NCBI RefSeq assembly: GCF_905475465.1
Contig: NC_062238.1
Coordinates: forward strand, 724,501 to 788,500
Source of the DNA: Pieris napi
Lineage: Eukaryota; Arthropoda; Insecta; Lepidoptera; Pieridae
Direction: 5' to 3'
Length of the DNA stretch: 64,000 nucleotides
Under the pieces are notes generated by a model, which was not told where the DNA came from, did not search any database, and saw nothing but the letters and a program-made list of their open reading frames with translations. Shown here one piece after another: positions 62,401-64,000 of the stretch (its first letter is position 1; each line of letters opens with the position of its first letter). Made by a program: the position numbers and the translations under genes.

Positions 62401-63384
62401 GTAGCCAAGCTAGCAATATTCTTAAAACTTCGACGAATTAGGTAATCGCTACGCTGGCAAAACTAAGAAACTTGAGCTAGCAGAAATGTACCTGGCATGG
62501 CAACTTCAGGTTTGGTTCGTACAAGGCAAAAACTAAGAAGGTTACAAACAAAGCTATTTATATATATACCGCTCATTAAATAAAACTATTTTCTAGGTCT
62601 AGTCAAGTAAGCTGTGAAAGCGATGCAGCGGAGGGTCAAAGTTCAAATCCAGACTCACCACTGGGCCGTAGTGCTTCCACGGGAATGGTAAACGTAGAGA
62701 GGGAAGCGTGGCAGAGAGTAGCTCAAAGTAATTATTTTCTAAATCTTACTACATAAATAACAATTTTGGAGAATTTTCGTACCACAAAAAGAAAAGATAT
62801 TAAAACAATTACATTGAAATTGGATATTGTTGTAAGATACTAAAATGTTAATTAATTATTGAGTCCATCATTTCTATTGAGGAAGATTTTTGCAGTCATA
62901 GTTAAATACACAATTACAATAAGGGTCTGTTTCACAATGTATGGATACAGTACCAAATAGCTATGCAACACATAAATTATTTGGAAGATAAATTGTGCTA
63001 TTTGACATTCATCGGACTCATAACTTATGATGGACTTTATGTGACGTATAGCGCTATCTGACAGTCGTGAAACGCAACAATAGTGTTTATCCTATCAATA
63101 AGTAATAAATAGCTAATTTGGAACTTATGTAGACTTTATCCGTACATTGTGAAACAGACCCTAAGTGTTTATCGGAAATCTTTTATCAAATAATTGGTCA
63201 AATGTATACAGCAGCTATGTTCCACAATAACCACCAAATTATTTCAGATGGCTCCAGGCGTGAACGCCCTAGATCCAGATTTAGCTTAGCTCGTTTAGCC
63301 GCTAAGTTACGGCGAAAGGATGAAAGCGCGGTTTCAAGATTGTGTCGACAAAGCCTTTTTGTACAGTTAAGGAATAAACAATAA
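32430..63384 (+). CDS. Large Ser/Arg/Lys-rich coiled-coil protein, 17 coding exons, family not recognised
   Basis: Exons: 32430-33241, 34534-34745, 35503-35573, 35869-36085, 36710-36889, 56487-56621, 56743-56883, 57622-57729, 58113-58339, 59085-59301, 59817-59875, 60087-60506, 60691-61054, 61425-61527, 61725-62177, 62597-62727 and 63248-63384. They total 3987 nt or 1328 aa, and every junction is GT/AG with matching phase. Residues about 110-195 form a coiled coil ('LLQLLNQFVNLKEKNNKIMK'). A short tryptophan motif recurs: 'SNWTRVKSAFKWEKA', 'SRWGKMRNIIQTHKE', 'SKWSRVKRAFLTHAA' and 'DDWTRMKETNS'. An 'SDAP' box occurs twice ('GGEDSDAPLGMPLRR', 'GGDSDAPPALT'). 'KLKEWRMKGVKQPPP' and 'KLHEWEKSRGIAPE' form another pair. 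The second half is highly charged and phosphosite-like. The end is 'RFSLARLAAKLRRK…LRNKQ'. There is no signal peptide or membrane span, so it is probably a cytoskeletal or nuclear scaffold (weak inference). Confidence 0.85.
34049..34148 (+). repeat. Partial 'GCCGGCC'-family repeat in intron 1
   Basis: Has 'tacgctcttttcttgaagga', 'gtcgaattggttggaaatac' and 'ccatagtggtggtgcgcagc'. It lacks the 5' portion. Confidence 0.65.
37034..37280. mobile_element. hAT-type MITE (247 bp)
   Basis: Terminal inverted repeats CAGTGTCTCCCAACCATTT and, on the other strand, CAGTGTTTTCCAACGCCCC fit the hAT consensus CAGTG…CCAAC. The flanking 8-mers 'attgagag' and 'atttagat' match at six of eight positions, as expected for an aged 8-bp target duplication. 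There is no coding capacity. Confidence 0.75.
37760..38185. repeat. Probable non-autonomous DNA element with 'GGGGCCCTT' ends
   Basis: The ends look related in inverted orientation: 'ggccgtcttaaactaggctg' with 'ccattgggcacac' at the left, and 'cccgtgtgcccttatggtga' plus 'agacgg' at the right. The GC-rich right end ('gggccttgggcacgggcccc') stands out from AT-rich flanks. Boundaries are approximate. Confidence 0.4.
38186..39591. other. Intron 5 sequence, no gene seen
   Basis: AT-rich, with scattered short open frames on both strands and no recognisable family or splice-bounded exon. Confidence 0.4.
39592..39900 (+). mobile_element. tRNA-derived SINE
   Basis: Same family as 6179-6470: 'ggcttagtggactcagcgtg', B box 'gtttcgatcccc' and 'tgtgcaccaatggactttc'. 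The tail is diverged ('aaggtttgagcgttgaaata'). Confidence 0.75.
40390..40560 (-). repeat. 'TTTGGTCCCTGTGG' repeat, inverted
   Basis: Contains 'ggttcaagtgcacaggcgct', 'gagctggtgctttcc' and 'cactgccacagggtccc', the reverse complement of the 30295-30560 family. Confidence 0.65.
40561..43351. other. Intron 5 sequence downstream of gene Y, no gene seen
   Basis: Mostly AT-rich. At 41790-41900 'gaactgcttcgagaaaagga' and 'gctcgacttggcgcaatgcc' show a distant inverted likeness to 33380-33440 ('cgccaagtcgagcacaaaag'), so both may be relics of one repeat. No exon model could be supported. Confidence 0.4.
43352..52722 (-). CDS. Gene Y: predicted secreted helical protein, nine exons, nested antisense
   Basis: Exons (high to low): 52669-52722, 52303-52331, 51436-51514, 51253-51318, 47000-47121, 46511-46634, 45440-45604, 44713-44808 and 43352-43771. 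They total 1155 nt or 384 aa, with phases closing throughout. Exon 1 is an 18-codon signal peptide, 'MRSLVKPILFFALAAVAL'. The rest is rich in Leu/Ile/Lys/Glu heptad-like helix ('LLQNGTQHIQEKLLQLQSVM'), with Cys in 'DLCRSICCYDS', 'VEKCLVDK', 'MVICGYAL' and 'LLRACGHDHDSLKKVIKC'. The composition recalls insect secreted helical families such as TsetseEP/DUF725, but no motif justifies a name. The 29-nt second exon is the weakest part (donor AG|GTGTTG). Other exons could exist in the 4.1-kb intron between exons 4 and 5. Exon sizes and phases at the 5' end match gene X. Confidence 0.7.
46141..46430 (+). mobile_element. tRNA-derived SINE in an intron of gene Y
   Basis: Close to the family consensus: 'gcagtgttggcctagtgcct', B box 'gtaggttcgatccccggctg', and tail 'ggttgtagcgccactgattt' followed by a T-run. 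This is the best preserved B box among the copies. Confidence 0.8.
47130..49556. other. Long intron of gene Y, no further exon supported
   Basis: AT-rich DNA with no splice-bounded minus-strand exon in the required phase that I could support, and no plus-strand coding. Small open frames (for example 48802-49038 plus) look random. Confidence 0.4.
49557..49800 (+). repeat. Dispersed repeat related to 7130-7790
   Basis: Shares 'ctgtacatcgaaagcaaaca', 'tattagatagcctaacgtta' and 'tttatatgcatttgtcgcgt' with the composite at 7130-7790. The reverse-complement copy is at 58490-58640. Confidence 0.6.
49801..51252. other. Remaining intron of gene Y, nothing recognisable
   Basis: No repeat boundary, exon or recognisable protein fragment was seen on either strand. 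Confidence 0.35.
51895..52110 (+). mobile_element. RTE-type LINE 3' remnant
   Basis: Frame-shifted fragments 'KSGRPKQTC', 'IAEVKEAGMTW', 'AAQDRSGWFSTLNA' are the familiar C-terminal tail of endonuclease/RT LINEs. It sits in the intron between gene Y exons 2 and 3, which explains why the small exon 2 is isolated. Confidence 0.6.
53366..53414 (-). repeat. SINE fragment with internal deletion
   Basis: 'aaaaagtccattg' is joined directly to 'agagtcacacgctgatacca' and 'ctaggccaac', the SINE head with the B-box region removed. Confidence 0.6.
53477..53918 (+). mobile_element. Non-autonomous Helitron (about 440 bp)
   Basis: Begins TCTAATATATACAATTCTCG, ends GGGGTCAGCTAG, and sits between A (53476) and T (53919) as Helitrons require. 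The subterminal 'gaaacggctcgaccgattct' and the 3' 'gaaacgaagttcgcggggtc' match lepidopteran Helitron ends. It ends 50 bases before the end of gene X. Confidence 0.8.
53959..53964 (-). terminator. Polyadenylation signal candidate of gene X
   Basis: AATAAA on the minus strand only seven bases beyond the stop codon at 53971, giving a very short 3' UTR if used. Confidence 0.45.
53971..56181 (-). CDS. Gene X: predicted secreted cysteine-rich protein, five exons, nested antisense
   Basis: Exons (high to low): 56128-56181, 55406-55632, 55247-55325, 54503-54571 and 53971-54282, together 741 nt or 246 aa. Exon 1 is an 18-codon signal peptide, 'MLISFLFSLCLLSLIYAY', with the acceptor TTTCAG of a leader intron 26 bases upstream of the ATG. 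The mature part has about 14 Cys, in 'GTCRLSCRQ', 'TICVCDTCPC', 'STCRPVTDAYY', 'NYTCSIM', 'AGCGVSCQRR' and, at the C terminus, 'GCARCIEKGYTCMKNCP'. A Ser/Arg-rich linker ('SGLERSNSIASSPGTS') separates the first clusters. The even number of Cys after signal removal suggests disulphides and extracellular action. I do not recognise the family. It lies in intron 5 of the large plus-strand gene, about 300 bases from that gene's exon 6, and 1.2 kb upstream of its probable paralogue Y. Confidence 0.75.
54770..55100 (-). mobile_element. RTE-type LINE remnant in an intron of gene X
   Basis: Minus-strand fragments 'NLFVIGNIEGK' and 'SRGRSPMRWIDRVKHS' are the RT C-terminal tail, with upstream pieces in shifting frames. 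It is dead and lies between exons 3 and 4 of gene X. Confidence 0.55.
57965..57977 (+). repeat. 13-base G run
   Basis: A G homopolymer in intron 8 of the large gene, a likely polymorphic microsatellite and possible G-rich structure in the transcript. Confidence 0.8.
58490..58640 (-). repeat. Dispersed repeat, inverted copy of 49557-49800
   Basis: Contains 'gcgttaggctatctaataac', 'tagactatttattagcc' and 'ctctcgccatagacgtcgtt', the reverse complement of the 7130 and 49557 copies. It lies in intron 9 of the large gene. Confidence 0.6.
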
Positions 63385-64000
63385 CTTGAATACTTTGTTT
63401 TATTATAATATAAACCTAGTTGAGTGAATTTACTTCCTGTCTACGACGATTACAGAACACAAAAATATCATTAAACTACATATGGTTTATTAAAACCTAA
63501 ACATAACAAACAAATGTACCAATAAAAATTAATAAAAACAAAATTAAAACAAGTTTTGGTCCCTGTGGCAGTGTACCTATAACGCTGGCAGCATTTTCTC
63601 GCTGTATCCGATACTTATTCGTTGAGTGACGAAAGCACCAGCTTTACCAGGTACATATACCAGGCGACCCAAAAGTCTCTACTCCACAGAAACAAAATCT
63701 TAGTTGAAGGAGACTCTTAAATTTGAGCCGTTTATAATATGTATCATTAAATGGTATATTTAAAAAAAAGCGCCTCAAAAGGGCACAACAATTTCGTATA
63801 GTACTACTTTATTTCATTTGTATTTTATTGCTGACTGGTCAGTACTTACAGCTTAATGTATCATACATATTCATTGGAATAAAGAGAGCTCACTCCGAGA
63901 TATTTTTTACACATTTTACAAATTCATGTTCTATGCAATGGAGCTCCGGACAGACGAATTTTTGCATATTTCATCCATCGTATTTTAGCTGTGTGTCATC
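63385..64000 (+). other. 3' flank of the large gene with a dispersed repeat at 63552-63745
   Basis: A candidate polyadenylation signal AATAAA lies at 63521-63526. The 'TTTGGTCCCTGTGG' family repeat follows ('gttttggtccctgtggcagt', 'gtctctactccacagaaaca'). No further gene was seen up to the window end. Confidence 0.5.

Overview
The window reads as nuclear DNA of a moth or butterfly (Lepidoptera). It is AT-rich and intron-rich, and it carries repeats of types common in that order: tRNA-derived SINEs, AT-flanked Helitrons ending in CTAG, a mariner, a hAT-type MITE, and tails of endonuclease/reverse-transcriptase LINEs. There are no bacterial operons, rRNA genes or CRISPR arrays. The assignment to Lepidoptera rests on repeat style and on protein resemblance recalled from family knowledge, not on a search.

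Layout. (1) 1-11.3 kb: no gene that I can support, mostly decayed repeats. (2) 11.3-22.3 kb, plus strand: a complete four-exon iodotyrosine deiodinase (IYD) gene. Its first intron holds an intact LINE (ORF1 part plus a 969-codon endonuclease/RT ORF2). Its second intron holds an antisense single-exon MGAT2-like glycosyltransferase. (3) 22.7-24.8 kb: a DNA transposon with 15-bp terminal repeats, broken by an internally deleted mariner. (4) 24.9-30.7 kb, minus strand: two tandem copies of a five-coding-exon gene whose last exons encode almost pure Arg/Ser/Cys, that is, protamine-like proteins of 168 and 187 residues. These are easily missed, because the visible long open frame over the tail is an alanine-rich frame shadow. 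(5) 32.4-63.4 kb, plus strand: a 17-coding-exon gene for a 1328-residue Ser/Arg/Lys-rich protein with an N-terminal coiled coil, which I do not recognise. (6) Inside its 19.6-kb intron 5, on the minus strand, lie two signal-peptide genes (X, 53971-56181; Y, 43352-52722) that share intron phases and exon sizes at their 5' ends and so look like old tandem paralogues.

All exon models were built by hand from splice signals and phase continuity. Every model closes in frame with a total coding length divisible by three. The most interesting content is the hidden protamine-like pair and the nested secreted-protein pair. All three non-transposon nested genes are antisense to their hosts.
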